Counted from the stretch's first letter, positions 34,232 to 43,091 are shown. The stretch: 64,000 nucleotides of DNA from AP-15 sp963812675 (GCA_963812675.1 CAWEWR010000031.1:1-64000); one strand, 5' to 3'. Translations and numbers: made by a program. The notes: generated by a model not told the origin, from the sequence alone.

Positions 34232-35464
34232 ATGGATGGGATTGGCGTGGAGTTGGATTGTCTCGAAGGCATCCGGGTGGTCGATTTTACGCAATTCGAG
34301 GCGGGGCCTTCCTGCACCGAGGCGCTCGCCTGGCTCGGCGCCGAGGTGGTCAAGATCGAAAACCCGAAGACCGGCGATCCCGGCCGCAGATTGCGGCCCG
34401 GGCAACCCGACGATGACCCCTGGTATTTCCATCAATTCAATGCCAACAAGAAATCGGTCACCCTCAACCTCAAATCCCCACGCGGTCTCGAGATCGTCAA
34501 GGAATTGCTGAAGAAGGCGGATGTCACGGTCGAGAACATGGCGCCCGGCACAATCGAGCGGCTGGGGCTCGGCTATGACGCCGTCAAGGAGCTGAACGCG
34601 GGGATCGTCTACTGCCAGGTCAAGGGCTTTGGCACCGGCAGCCCGTACGAAAAGAACCTCGCCTTCGACATGATCGCGCAGGCGGCGGGCGGGCCGACCA
34701 GCGTCACCGGCTACGGTGACCTGCCGCCGGTCAAGCCGGGCCCGTCCTTCGGCGATACCGGCACCGGTATGTTGATGGCCATCAGCATCCTTGCCGCGCT
34801 GCGCAAGCGGGACCGCACCGGCAAGGGACAGCGCCTTCAGGTTGCGATGCAGGACGCGATGATCCATTACATGCGCGTGCCGTTTTCGCGCACCCAGCTG
34901 AGCGGCCAGGCCCAGCTGCGCGGCGGCAGCGACCGGTCCCAACCCGGAGGGCTCGTGCCTTCGGCCTTATACCCCTGCAAGCCCGGCGGTCCCAACGACT
35001 ACGTCTATGTCTTTACGAGCCGCGCCAATCCGGAGCATTGGACCCGGCTCCTCAAGGCTATCGGCCGCGAGGACCTGGTCGGCGACCTGCGTTACGATAC
35101 CAATCAGGCCCGTAGCGGACGCGCGGCCGAGGTCGACGAAATCATCGCCCAATGGACTCGCCAGCATACCAAGGAAGACGCGATGAGGATCATCGGCGAG
35201 GCCGGCGTGCCCTCGGGTGCCGTGTTCGATACGCTCGAGCTGATGAACGACCCTTCACTCGCCGAACGCGGGATCATGCAGACGATCAACCACCCGACGA
35301 CCGGCGCGGTGAAAATGCCGGCTTGGCCGGTGCGCTTCGATGGGGCGCCCCCCAAGGTGAAGCCGTCGCCGCTGCTGGGACAGCACAACGCCGAGGTTCT
35401 CGGCGGCTGGCTTGGGATTGGCGCCTCGGAAGTGGAGGCCTTGCGCGCCGAAGGGATTATTTGA
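34232..35464 (+). CDS. Family III CoA-transferase (CaiB/BaiF), copy 1
   Basis: CoA-transferase of 410 aa that swaps CoA between carboxylic acids. The catalytic Asp is Asp146 in AFDMIAQAAGG. VVDFTQFEAGPSCTEALAWLGAEV is the N-terminal signature and SFGDTGTGMLMAI the conserved mid motif. The start at 34232 has GGGAGGAGG upstream; the frame further 5' is repeat DNA. Very similar to the paralogue at 36573, with a GST-like gene and a small secreted protein between. The pair may handle related acyl-CoAs in one pathway. Confidence 0.93.
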   Translation: MDGIGVELDCLEGIRVVDFTQFEAGPSCTEALAWLGAEVVKIENPKTGDPGRRLRPGQPDDDPWYFHQFNANKKSVTLNLKSPRGLEIVKELLKKADVTVENMAPGTIERLGLGYDAVKELNAGIVYCQVKGFGTGSPYEKNLAFDMIAQAAGGPTSVTGYGDLPPVKPGPSFGDTGTGMLMAISILAALRKRDRTGKGQRLQVAMQDAMIHYMRVPFSRTQLSGQAQLRGGSDRSQPGGLVPSALYPCKPGGPNDYVYVFTSRANPEHWTRLLKAIGREDLVGDLRYDTNQARSGRAAEVDEIIAQWTRQHTKEDAMRIIGEAGVPSGAVFDTLELMNDPSLAERGIMQTINHPTTGAVKMPAWPVRFDGAPPKVKPSPLLGQHNAEVLGGWLGIGASEVEALRAEGII

Positions 35465-35475
35465 TCCAATCTGCG

Positions 35476-35844
35476 TCAACGCCGCGTGCTTGCGGGATAG
35501 CACGGAGCGACGTTGATTTTGTCCATGTCGTGACGGTCGCCGTGGGCCTCGCTGAAGATCGCGCAGTGGCGGCCTTTCAGCGCAATCCGCGCGACTGGGA
35601 ACGCATAATCCTTGGGACTGCTGCCGAAAGTGACGCTGATCGTGTCGCCGACCGCGACCTGGGACGGCAGGATGATGTGCTTGTACGTTTTGCAGGAGCT
35701 GGCAACGAGCCAGTTGCGGCACTTGGTCAGCTCGCCCGGACCGCCCGGCTGGACAGCCTCGACACTGTCAGGCTCCTGAGCCGCGGTCGGGCCGACCGCA
35801 GCGCAGGCAAGCAATAGGCCCCCAATCCAGGCTCGCACTGGCAT
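35476..35844 (-). CDS. Exported small hypothetical protein, 122 aa
   Basis: Unidentified secreted protein: signal peptide with core WIGGLLLACAAVGPTAA, then a compact beta-type body with four Cys (CRNWLVASSCK, GRHCAIF and PCYP), likely two disulfides. AAGGA precedes the ATG at 35844; the ATG at 35868 lacks one. It is encoded opposite to the CoA-transferase and GST genes around it. Confidence 0.65.
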   Translation of the reverse strand: MPVRAWIGGLLLACAAVGPTAAQEPDSVEAVQPGGPGELTKCRNWLVASSCKTYKHIILPSQVAVGDTISVTFGSSPKDYAFPVARIALKGRHCAIFSEAHGDRHDMDKINVAPCYPASTRR

Positions 35845-35921
35845 CGTCCTTCGCCGACCGCATCTCACGTGGTAAATCTGCCCATGCCATCACGGCCTTT
35901 CAACCAGACGAGGAATCCGCG

Positions 35922-36539
35922 ATGAAACTCTACTATGCGCCGGGTGCCTGCTCGATCGGCATTCACGTCCTGCTCGAGGAAATCGGCAAACCCTATCAGA
36001 CCGAGCAAGTGAATCTGCGCGACGGCGCGCAATTCAAGCCGCCGTTTAGTGGGGTCAATGCCAAGGCGAAGGTCCCCACTCTCGAGCGCGACGACGGTTC
36101 GAACCTTACCGAGTTTCCGGTCATCGCCCGCTGGCTGGCTCGCCAGAACCCGCAGGCGAATCTGATCCCGAAGGATGAAGAAGCCGACACGCGGGCGATG
36201 GAGGCGATGGAATACATCGTCGGTACCATCCATTCCCAGGGATTTACGCGCATCTTCCGCACAGATCGTTTCGCTCCATCTCAATCGGATCATGAGGCGG
36301 TGAAAGCGACCGGCCGCGAGAACGCCGAGAAGGGGTTCGCGTTGATCGATAAGCAGCTCGAAGGCAAGCAATATCTCGCGGGCGAGTTTTCGATCGCCGA
36401 CGCTGCGCTGTTCTATGTCGAATATTGGGCGGCCAAGCGGGCCGGCATCCAATTGCCGAAAAATTGTGCCGCCCATTTCGACCGCATGATGTCGCGTCCG
36501 GCAGTGCAGCGCGCGCTGCAGCAGGAAGGGATGAGCTGA
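35922..36539 (+). CDS. Glutathione S-transferase-like protein
   Basis: GST of 205 aa (beta/bacterial class layout). The N-terminal thioredoxin-like domain starts LYYAPGACSIGIHVLLEEIG, with the usual catalytic Cys/Ser region at residues 8-10. VPTLERDDGSNLTEFPVI gives the cis-Pro and gamma-glutamyl-binding motif. The C-terminal helical domain has FSIADAALFYVEYWA. It conjugates glutathione or may act as an isomerase or dehalogenase; lying between two CoA-transferases suggests catabolism. Confidence 0.9.
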   Translation: MKLYYAPGACSIGIHVLLEEIGKPYQTEQVNLRDGAQFKPPFSGVNAKAKVPTLERDDGSNLTEFPVIARWLARQNPQANLIPKDEEADTRAMEAMEYIVGTIHSQGFTRIFRTDRFAPSQSDHEAVKATGRENAEKGFALIDKQLEGKQYLAGEFSIADAALFYVEYWAAKRAGIQLPKNCAAHFDRMMSRPAVQRALQQEGMS

Positions 36540-36572
36540 AGCTCGGGAAGACCGTACTAGGAGTAATTCAGA

Positions 36573-37772
36573 ATGGACGGAAATGCCGTATCACCGAATT
36601 GCCTGGCCGGCATCAAAGTGCTCGATCTGACCCAGTTCGAGGCCGGGACGAGCTGCACCGAGGCGCTCGCCTGGATGGGGGCCGAAGTTGTCAAGGTGGA
36701 GCCCCCGAAAGGCGGGGAAGCCGGCCGCCGCGGCGTCGCGGACCCGTACTATTTCATGGCGTACAACGCCAACAAGAAATCGATCACCGTCAATCTCAAA
36801 TCCGAACGCGGACTGGCGCTGGTCAAGGACATGGCTCGCAAAGCGGACGTCTTCACCGAGAACTTTGCGCCCGGCGCGGTCGAGCGGCTGGGCCTCGGCT
36901 ATGATGTCGTCAGCCAGCTCAATCCGCGGATCATCTATGCGCAAGTCAAGGGTTTCGGCGAGGGCAGCCCATACGAGAAGGGCCTGTGCTTCGACCCGAT
37001 CGCGCAGGCTTGCGGCGGCGCGATGAGCATTACCGGAGAGCGCGACGGCAAGCCAATCAAGCCGGGGCCGACCATCGGCGACACCGGTACCGGCATGCTG
37101 CTCGCATTCAGCATCGTCAGCGCGCTCTTTCAGCGAGCCTCAACGGGGAAGGGGCGGCGGTTGCAGGCGGCGATGCAGGATTCGGTCATGCATTACAGCC
37201 GCGGCATGTTCATCAGGCAGGCGCAGACCGGCAAGCCGGCGCAGCGGCAGCCGGCCGGCGGCAATCCACCTCACGGTATTTTTCCGTGCAAGCCGGGCGG
37301 TCCCAACGACTATGTCTATCTTCTTACCAGCCGGGCCAATCCCGAGCACTGGCCACGCCTCTTAAAACTGATCGGACGCGAGGATCTGATCGGCGATCTG
37401 CGTTACGACACCGCCGCGGCTCGCGTCGAGCACGAGGCGGAGGTCGACGAGATCATCGCCACCTGGACACGCGAGCGCACCAAAGAGGAGGCGATGGCGC
37501 AGATCAGCGGTGCGGGTGTGCCAGCCGGTGCCGTCTTCGACTCAATGGAGCTGACGAACGACCCGAGCTTCGCAAAGCGCGGCATCCTACAAACCGTGCA
37601 GCACGGCGATTGGCAGATGACGATGCCGACCTGGCCGGTGCGCTTCGATGGCGCCCCGCCGCCGATCAAACCCGCGCCGTTGCTGGGCGAGCACACCGCC
37701 CAGGTGTTCGACGAGTGGCTCGGATTGGACGGCGCGGAGCTCGAGGCCCTGCGCAAGCAAGGGGTCGTTTAA
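36573..37772 (+). CDS. Family III CoA-transferase (CaiB/BaiF), copy 2
   Basis: Paralogue of the gene at 34232, 399 aa. The catalytic Asp is Asp141 in CFDPIAQACGG. The N-terminal VLDLTQFEAGTSCTEALAWMGAEVVK and the mid-motif TIGDTGTGMLLAFSIVSAL are shared. Long blocks of near-identity with copy 1 (for example CKPGGPNDYVYLLTSRANPEHW) show a duplication within the locus. It follows the GST gene by 33 bp, so the two are likely co-transcribed. A terminator-like hairpin lies at 37787-37818. Confidence 0.93.
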   Translation: MDGNAVSPNCLAGIKVLDLTQFEAGTSCTEALAWMGAEVVKVEPPKGGEAGRRGVADPYYFMAYNANKKSITVNLKSERGLALVKDMARKADVFTENFAPGAVERLGLGYDVVSQLNPRIIYAQVKGFGEGSPYEKGLCFDPIAQACGGAMSITGERDGKPIKPGPTIGDTGTGMLLAFSIVSALFQRASTGKGRRLQAAMQDSVMHYSRGMFIRQAQTGKPAQRQPAGGNPPHGIFPCKPGGPNDYVYLLTSRANPEHWPRLLKLIGREDLIGDLRYDTAAARVEHEAEVDEIIATWTRERTKEEAMAQISGAGVPAGAVFDSMELTNDPSFAKRGILQTVQHGDWQMTMPTWPVRFDGAPPPIKPAPLLGEHTAQVFDEWLGLDGAELEALRKQGVV

Positions 37773-37786
37773 GCGCGGCCTTTCGG

Positions 37787-37818
37787 TTCCCTCCCTCGCA
37801 GCCGGACGCGGGAGGGAA
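37787..37818. terminator. Hairpin between convergent genes
   Basis: Perfect 9-bp stem: TTCCCTCCC (37787-37795) pairs with GGGAGGGAA (37810-37818) across a 14-base loop. It lies just after the CoA-transferase stop and before the stop of the opposite gene at 37820, so it could terminate both transcripts. No clear T-run follows, so Rho-independence is uncertain. Confidence 0.45.
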
Positions 37819-37819
37819 T

Positions 37820-38086
37820 TCAGCCGATGACGCCGGTGGTCGACACTCCCGCATCGAGGGTAAATGGCGTCAGGTCCGAGGTGGCATTGGCTCGACCGCC
37901 GAAGCGTTCGGCGAAAGCGACCGCCTGATGAGCGATCTTGAACTCGAGAGAAACGAGCACCCCATCATCAATGTCGCGGCACGAAAAACCGGAGGGCTCA
38001 AAACGGTGCTGATCCAGCCACACCCGCATCGCGCCCATCTCCCGTGGCAGGTCGCTCGGACTAAGGCGGAGTTCTACGGCGCTCAT
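37820..38086 (-). CDS. Small hypothetical protein, 88 aa
   Basis: Alphaproteobacterial-type small protein with the pattern WLDQHRFEPSGFSCRDIDDGVLVSLEFKI, AVAFAERFGG, which I remember from many Bradyrhizobium-like genomes without a known function. No signal peptide or membrane span. Start chosen at 38086 (MSAVELRLS); an ATG 33 bases upstream is possible. It lies downstream of the acetyltransferase gene on the same strand. Confidence 0.65.
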   Translation of the reverse strand: MSAVELRLSPSDLPREMGAMRVWLDQHRFEPSGFSCRDIDDGVLVSLEFKIAHQAVAFAERFGGRANATSDLTPFTLDAGVSTTGVIG

Positions 38087-38184
38087 ATTCAATGGCTCGG
38101 TTATTAATCGAGCCCTCATAATACTATCACGCGCGGGTTATCACAGACCGCCCGGCGTCATCTCACATCTTTGCCACAAGCGGG

Positions 38185-38928
38185 TCAGGCCGGTTCGCGC
38201 CGGTAATGATAGCGGTAGAGTTCCCTTTTCAATCCAATGGCATCGTACAGGGCCCGCGCGGGCGCGTTGTGGGCCTCCACTTCGAGGCACGCGCCGACTG
38301 CCCCCTGCTCCCTGGCCCAAGCCGTCAGTGCGTTGACGATCCGACGTCCCCAACCTTGCCTGCGCCGGCGACGGTCGGTGATTACCAACTCATAGCAAAG
38401 GCAGCCATTGTGCAACGCGCCATAGGCGAGCGCCGCGGTACCTCCATCATCGGACAGTGCCGCGAAGGCAGCCGGAATGGCGAGCTGACGGACAATCCTC
38501 CGATAAGTCGCGGCCTGCTCGCTCGAATGGTTCTGCAACGCCGCCATCGCGTCGAACCACTCGGGGGTCGGCTGGTCCAGCAGCTTCACATCGGGGTCTC
38601 GTGCCGCCGCGATGTCGTCTATCGCAGCATAGAGCACGCAACTTTCCCCCTCTCCGGTGTAGCCGGCTTCCGCGAGTCGCTCGTCGACCCCAGGATCGAT
38701 CAGCGACAACACTCGAAAGATCGTCGGCAGGCCCAATCTTCGATACAGCACCTCGCAGGTCCGCAGATCGGTGTGTGAGACCGGCCGTAGCGGGTTTGCC
38801 GAGTTGGAGCGACGGGTCAGGCCTTCGCTGAAGCGCAGCACCCAACCGTCGAGCAGCACCTCTCTAAGCGCCGGCCACGCATTGAGGCAGGTTTCCTCAA
38901 CGCGCCATTCCAGTCCCGGCTCCGCCAT
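38185..38928 (-). CDS. GNAT-family N-acetyltransferase
   Basis: Acetyltransferase of 247 aa. The C-terminal GNAT domain shows the acetyl-CoA loop DRRRRRQGWGRRIVNAL (R/Q-x-x-G-x-G/A, about residues 185-201) and the typical end EVEAHNAPARALYDAIGLKR. The N-terminal 130 residues form a second GNAT-like half (NPLRPVSHTDLRTCEVLYRR). The substrate is not known. It lies downstream of pqqE on the same strand with 120 bp between, perhaps a separate unit. Confidence 0.85.
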   Translation of the reverse strand: MAEPGLEWRVEETCLNAWPALREVLLDGWVLRFSEGLTRRSNSANPLRPVSHTDLRTCEVLYRRLGLPTIFRVLSLIDPGVDERLAEAGYTGEGESCVLYAAIDDIAAARDPDVKLLDQPTPEWFDAMAALQNHSSEQAATYRRIVRQLAIPAAFAALSDDGGTAALAYGALHNGCLCYELVITDRRRRRQGWGRRIVNALTAWAREQGAVGACLEVEAHNAPARALYDAIGLKRELYRYHYRREPA

Positions 38929-39049
38929 TATCCGGATCTACCTCGGCGCTCCGGGCTTCCTGAGCAGGCGACGAGTCCTGCCAACCCATCACGCAAGAGA
39001 GCTCGCTTTCCACGCCGGTCGATAAGCCTATAGCCAACTATTCCGATAA

Positions 39050-40159
39050 TCAGAGGAGCTCGGGTAATCGGCGCGACGCGGAATTCTGGCGATAGACAAA
39101 ATCGGGTGCGGCTTCATCCGCATCCGCGCGGGCCCCGACGAGCAGCCCGTGGTCCGGGGACAACGCACAAGCCGGGTCGGTGCGCGCAGCATCGCCGGTT
39201 AGCGCAAAAGCCTGGCAGCGGCAGCCGCCCCAGTCGATCTCGCGCCGGTCGCAGGAGCGGCAGGGCTCCGGCATCCAATCCGTCCCACGAAACCGTTCGA
39301 ACGCGGAAGAACGATACCAGATGTCGGAAAGGCTCGCTTCGGCTACGGTCGGAAAATCGAGGCCTGTCAATGTCTCCGCCGCGTGGCACGGCAGCACCTT
39401 GCCAGCCGGAGTCACGTTGAGGAAACGCCGGCCCCAGCCGCCCATGCAGGCCTTTGGCCGATGAGCGTAGTAATCGGGGAGCACGTAATCGATCACCAGG
39501 ACCCCGGCGAGGCGCTTGCGGGCGGCCTCGACAGCGGCGGTGGCGGCGTCCAGCTGGTTGCGGCTCGGCAGCAACGCGGCCCGATTGCGCAAGGCCCAGC
39601 CGTAATATTGCACGTGAGCGACTTCGAGCCGATCGGCGCCGAGCGTCACCGCCAGTTCGATCATCTCGCCGAGGCGGTCGAGGTTTTGCCGATGCACGAC
39701 CGCGTTCACCGTCAACGGCAGTCCGGCCTCGCGGACCAGGCGCGCTGCTTTCCGTTTAGATTCCTGGGACCCGAGAAGCCCGGCAATGCGGTCGCCGGAG
39801 ACCATGTCGGCGTCCTGGAAACTGAGCTGCACGTGCTCGAGCCCGGCCTCGACGAGCTCCGCCAGCCGACCGGCATCGAGATTAATGCCGGATGTGATCA
39901 GATTGCCGTAGAGCCCGACTTCGGCCGCATGGCGCACGAGTTCGGCGAGGTCGCGCCGAACGAGCGGCTCACCCCCGGAGAAGTGCACCTGCAGAACACC
40001 GAGCGCCACGGCTTCGCCGAGCACTCGCTTCCAGCTTTCGGTATCGAGTTCGGCGCTGGCGCGCGATAGTTCGAGCGGGTTTGAGCAATAGGGGCAGCGC
40101 AGCGGGCACCGATGGGTCAGCTCGGCGAGCAAGGCGAGCGGCGGGTCGATGGCCGTCAT
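39050..40159 (-). CDS. pqqE: PqqA peptide cyclase (radical SAM)
   Basis: Radical SAM enzyme that links Glu and Tyr side chains of PqqA, the first step of PQQ synthesis, using PqqD as peptide chaperone. Cys18, Cys22 and Cys25 (CPLRCPYC) bind the SAM-cleaving cluster. The SPASM half has Cys in KACMGGWG, LPCHAAET, CRSCDRREIDWGGCRC and a later DPACAL. At 369 aa the length is normal. Its ATG overlaps the pqqD stop by four bases (ATGA), so translation is coupled. Last gene of pqqABCDE. Confidence 0.96.
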   Translation of the reverse strand: MTAIDPPLALLAELTHRCPLRCPYCSNPLELSRASAELDTESWKRVLGEAVALGVLQVHFSGGEPLVRRDLAELVRHAAEVGLYGNLITSGINLDAGRLAELVEAGLEHVQLSFQDADMVSGDRIAGLLGSQESKRKAARLVREAGLPLTVNAVVHRQNLDRLGEMIELAVTLGADRLEVAHVQYYGWALRNRAALLPSRNQLDAATAAVEAARKRLAGVLVIDYVLPDYYAHRPKACMGGWGRRFLNVTPAGKVLPCHAAETLTGLDFPTVAEASLSDIWYRSSAFERFRGTDWMPEPCRSCDRREIDWGGCRCQAFALTGDAARTDPACALSPDHGLLVGARADADEAAPDFVYRQNSASRRLPELL

Positions 40160-40449
40160 AAACGCAGCACTTTTTTGTCGACGAGGTCCTGCAGCATCTT
40201 GATGACGTCGCCCGCGATGACGTCACGGGGCGCCTCGTAGCGGCGGACGAGTTCGTCGATGATGATGTCGACGGTGCGCTCCCCGTTGATCAACTGCAGG
40301 ATTTCAACGGCCTGCTCGTCGGGCAACATGAGCCGCTCCGGCGCGAGCACGATCCATGCCTGCCGAACCTCGTCGAACCGGAATCTTCTGTGTGGCGCAA
40401 AGCGCACGACGGCGTCGCCCTCGACCGATAGGCGCGGCTCCCCGGTCAT
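40156..40449 (-). CDS. pqqD: PQQ biosynthesis peptide chaperone PqqD
   Basis: Small protein of 97 aa that binds PqqA and presents it to PqqE. The body has the PqqD winged-helix pattern: FDEVRQAWIVLAPERLMLPD, then AVEILQLINGERTVDIIIDEL and DVIKMLQDLVDKKVLRL. Its start overlaps the pqqC stop (ATGA) and its stop overlaps the pqqE start, which fixes the ATG at 40449. It is a free-standing PqqD, not fused to PqqC. Confidence 0.95.
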   Translation of the reverse strand: MTGEPRLSVEGDAVVRFAPHRRFRFDEVRQAWIVLAPERLMLPDEQAVEILQLINGERTVDIIIDELVRRYEAPRDVIAGDVIKMLQDLVDKKVLRL

Positions 40450-41189
40450 TGCGTCGTCCGGGCGGGAACAAAGGAGCCTGGCGGCGTCAGCCCCGGCTCG
40501 ACATAGGCGAAGTAGAGGGCGTCGAGCTGCGCCCACAGCACGTCGCATTTGAACCGCAAGGTGTCGAGCACCAGCGCCTGCTTCTCCGGGGTGTCGGCGT
40601 GTTCTTTGACGTAGGCGAGAGCGAAGGCAACGTCGGTCGGGGCCTGGGTCAGCCGCGGCGTGAAATAGGCGAGAGTCTCGCGGCTGATGAAATCGTAGTT
40701 CTTCAGCAGACCCTCGACGCGCTCGGCGATGATCTCGGGCGAGAACATCTCGGTCAGGCACGAGGCGACGGCTTCGAGCAGCGAGCGGTCGCGGACAAGA
40801 TTGACATAGGCGTCGACCGCGAAGCGGGTTGCCGGCAACAGCCCCTTGGTCGAGATCACATACTCGCGATCGAGCCCGAGCCCGTCGGTAAGCCTGAGCC
40901 AGCGCGCAATTCCACCCGTGTCCTCGCTCTCGCCGTCATGGTCGATGATGCGCCGACGCCATTCCCGGCGCAACGCCGGGGTCGGCAGCCGGGCGACGAG
41001 ATAGGCGTCCTTCGCCGGAATGCGGGCCTGATAATAATAACGGTTGAGCGCCCAGGCCTGCACCTGACCGCGATTGAGCTTGCCATCGCGCATAAGGTGA
41101 TGAAACGGATGGCGGTGATGGTAGCGCTCCTCGCCGATCTGCCGCAGGGCACCCTCGAGATCGGCGCCGGAAAGCAGCGCCGCACTCAC
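40446..41189 (-). CDS. pqqC: Pyrroloquinoline-quinone synthase
   Basis: Cofactor-free oxidase of 247 aa that catalyses the last ring-closure and eight-electron oxidation to PQQ. Family segments are YHHRHPFHHLMRDGKL, ALNRYYYQARIPAKDAYL, RRIIDHDG, the active-site region EMFSPEI, and ETLAYFTPRLTQAPTDVAFAL. His, Tyr and Arg residues that surround AHQQ are preserved as far as I can judge. Overlaps pqqB by four bases and pqqD by four bases. Confidence 0.96.
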   Translation of the reverse strand: MSAALLSGADLEGALRQIGEERYHHRHPFHHLMRDGKLNRGQVQAWALNRYYYQARIPAKDAYLVARLPTPALRREWRRRIIDHDGESEDTGGIARWLRLTDGLGLDREYVISTKGLLPATRFAVDAYVNLVRDRSLLEAVASCLTEMFSPEIIAERVEGLLKNYDFISRETLAYFTPRLTQAPTDVAFALAYVKEHADTPEKQALVLDTLRFKCDVLWAQLDALYFAYVEPGLTPPGSFVPARTTQ

Positions 41190-42112
41190 AGCCTCACCTC
41201 CATCCCGTCATAGGCGATTTCCCACCCGGCGGCCTCGGCGAGTTGCCGTTCCGGCGAGTCGTCGAGCAGCACCGGGTTCGAGTTGTTGATGTGAATAAAG
41301 ATCCGGCGCTTCACGCCGAGGTCGCGGAAGGCGGCAATCGCACCGTCGCCGCCGCTCATGCTGATATGCCCCATTCGCCGGCCGGTCTTGTCCCCGACGC
41401 CGAGCCGGATCATCTCGTCGTCGCGCCACAGAGTCCCGTCGAAGAATACCAGCTCGCTCCCGGCGAGGCGCCGGCGCAGCCGGTCGGTCATTGCTGCGCA
41501 ACCGGGGATGAAAAAGAAGGATTTCTCGGTCCCAGCATCGATGATCTGAAGACCCACCGCATCCCCCTCTTCCCCGATTCCCGGATCTTGCCCGGCGGTT
41601 TCGAGATAGAGCGGGACTTTCGACGGAACGGCAAACGCGACGACCACTATTCCGGAAGAACCCGAGGTCCCCGCAAGCTCGATCCGCCGATCGAGCGGCA
41701 ATTCAACCCGCTCCACGCAATCCGGAGCGAGAACATTAAAAATCGGGTTCGCGGCGATAACCGCGAGAACCCGTGCCGGAGCATAAACCGAAAAGCGATG
41801 CCGCTCGCGCAAATGAAGCAACCCGACGACGGCGTCGACATCGCCACCGGGCACCACCACGCCTGCAATCGGCGACGACCGCAATCCTTCGCGTGGGTGT
41901 AGCGCGGTGGTTGACTCGATTTGCAGCCGCAAATCGGGCGAGGCATTCAGCACGAACCAATCGCGCTCATTCGCCGAAACCGCAAGCGAAGCCTGCGTTC
42001 TCGGAACCGCGGTGCCATCTTTAGCGCGCGCCCGGCGACATGCCGGCGCGTTGGAATTCCACTGCGGGAAGCCCCCGCCGGCAGCAGATCCGAGGACAAC
42101 CGCTTCGAGCAT
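41186..42112 (-). CDS. pqqB: PqqB metallo-hydroxylase
   Basis: Metallo-beta-lactamase-fold protein of 308 aa required for PQQ synthesis, thought to hydroxylate the Glu-Tyr dipeptide intermediate. The start LGSAAGGGFPQWNSNAPAC and the later segments NASPDLRLQI, VVPGGDVDAVVGLLHLRE, FFDGTLWRDDEMI and MGHISMSGGDGAI are PqqB hallmarks. It lies 42 bp after the pqqA stop and overlaps pqqC. Confidence 0.96.
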   Translation of the reverse strand: MLEAVVLGSAAGGGFPQWNSNAPACRRARAKDGTAVPRTQASLAVSANERDWFVLNASPDLRLQIESTTALHPREGLRSSPIAGVVVPGGDVDAVVGLLHLRERHRFSVYAPARVLAVIAANPIFNVLAPDCVERVELPLDRRIELAGTSGSSGIVVVAFAVPSKVPLYLETAGQDPGIGEEGDAVGLQIIDAGTEKSFFFIPGCAAMTDRLRRRLAGSELVFFDGTLWRDDEMIRLGVGDKTGRRMGHISMSGGDGAIAAFRDLGVKRRIFIHINNSNPVLLDDSPERQLAEAAGWEIAYDGMEVRL

Positions 42113-42154
42113 CGGTCGTCTCGCCGGATCCCCCCGGCGTCAGAAACGAGGAGC

Positions 42155-42235
42155 CTACTTGACCTCGGCGCAGGCGTAAGCGTTGATCTCCAGCCCGACT
42201 GCGATTTCGATGATGACCGGCATCTTCCACTTCAT
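42155..42235 (-). CDS. pqqA: PQQ precursor peptide PqqA (copy 1, at head of pqqBCDE)
   Basis: Peptide of 26 residues, MKWKMPVIIEIAVGLEINAY followed by ACAEVK. Glu16 and Tyr20 (E-x-x-x-Y) are the pair that become PQQ. GAGGGAAA lies upstream of the ATG. A promoter with perfect TTGACA lies 35-63 bp upstream. The frame overlaps the annotated 5' end of the opposite-strand ThuA-like gene. Confidence 0.97.
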   Translation of the reverse strand: MKWKMPVIIEIAVGLEINAYACAEVK

Positions 42236-43091
42236 AGCCATTTCCCTCGGTCTGATTCTTGCCGGCCGCAAGTTAGGGTCACCGCCGAGTGCTGTCAACC
42301 GAGAGTGTCGACATAGGCTGCCCTGCGGCTATGCAATTCTGTTTACCCTCGCCGCATTAACGGGCGTGCCACTCCATCCCGCCGCCGCAGCGGAGAGCAG
42401 CGATCCTAGGTTCACCGTCCTCGTCTTTTCCAAGACCACCGGCTTTCGTCATGATTCGATCCCGCAAGGGATTACGGCGATCGAGGCTCTGGGTGCCGAG
42501 CATGGGTTCGCGGTGGACAGCACGGAAGACGCCACGCGGTTCAGCGACGCGGTGCTGGCTCGATATAAGGTCGTCGTATTCCTCAGCACGACCGGCGATA
42601 TCCTCGATACGGGCGAGAAAGCCGCCTTTGAGCGATACATCCGTTCCGGTGGCGGGTTTGTCGGCATCCACTCGGCGAGCGACACAGAGTATGGATGGCC
42701 GTGGTACGGCCGGCTTGTCGGCACCTGGTTTGCCAGCCACCCTCAAATTCAACGAGCGACGGTCCATATCGCAAACCCCGACCATCCCTCGATGAAAGGC
42801 TTGCCGGCGGACTGGGAACGCACCGACGAGTGGTACAATTTCCGCAGTAATCCACGCGGCGCGGTGCAGGTTCTGGCGACCCTCGACGAAGCGAGCTATT
42901 CCGGCGGCGCAATGGGCGCGGATCATCCGATCGTGTGGTGCCAGGAGATGGACGGCGGCCGCAGCTGGTATACCGCGATGGGCCATACCAAGGAATCCTA
43001 TGCCGAGCCGCTGTTTCGCCTTCACCTGCTGGGCGGGATCGAAAGCGCAGCGGGTATCGCCGGGGACTGCGAGAGCGGAGGAAGATCGTAG
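42213..43091 (+). CDS. Exported ThuA-like domain protein, start uncertain
   Basis: ThuA (trehalose-utilisation-like, glutamine-amidotransferase fold) protein. The domain starts near 42405 with FTVLVFSKTTGFRHDSIPQG and includes GFVGIHSASDTEYGWPWYGRLVG, DHPSMKGLP and GGRSWYTAMGHTKESY, all typical. A hydrophobic segment ILFTLAALTGVPLHPAAAA before the domain is a likely signal or anchor. The true start is unclear. ATG 42213 lies inside antisense pqqA and upstream of its promoter, while no ATG/GTG/TTG is in frame between 42300 and the signal. A non-standard start or a base error is possible. It is upstream of the first PQQ dehydrogenase. Confidence 0.7.
   Translation: MTGIFHFIAISLGLILAGRKLGSPPSAVNRECRHRLPCGYAILFTLAALTGVPLHPAAAAESSDPRFTVLVFSKTTGFRHDSIPQGITAIEALGAEHGFAVDSTEDATRFSDAVLARYKVVVFLSTTGDILDTGEKAAFERYIRSGGGFVGIHSASDTEYGWPWYGRLVGTWFASHPQIQRATVHIANPDHPSMKGLPADWERTDEWYNFRSNPRGAVQVLATLDEASYSGGAMGADHPIVWCQEMDGGRSWYTAMGHTKESYAEPLFRLHLLGGIESAAGIAGDCESGGRS
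42270..42298 (-). promoter_or_regulatory. Candidate sigma-70 promoter of pqqABCDE
   Basis: Reading the minus strand: TTGACA at 42298-42293, a 17-bp spacer, then TAACTT at 42275-42270. The -35 box is a perfect consensus match. The pqqA ATG is at 42235. The second pqqA (57284) has the same arrangement. Confidence 0.55.
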
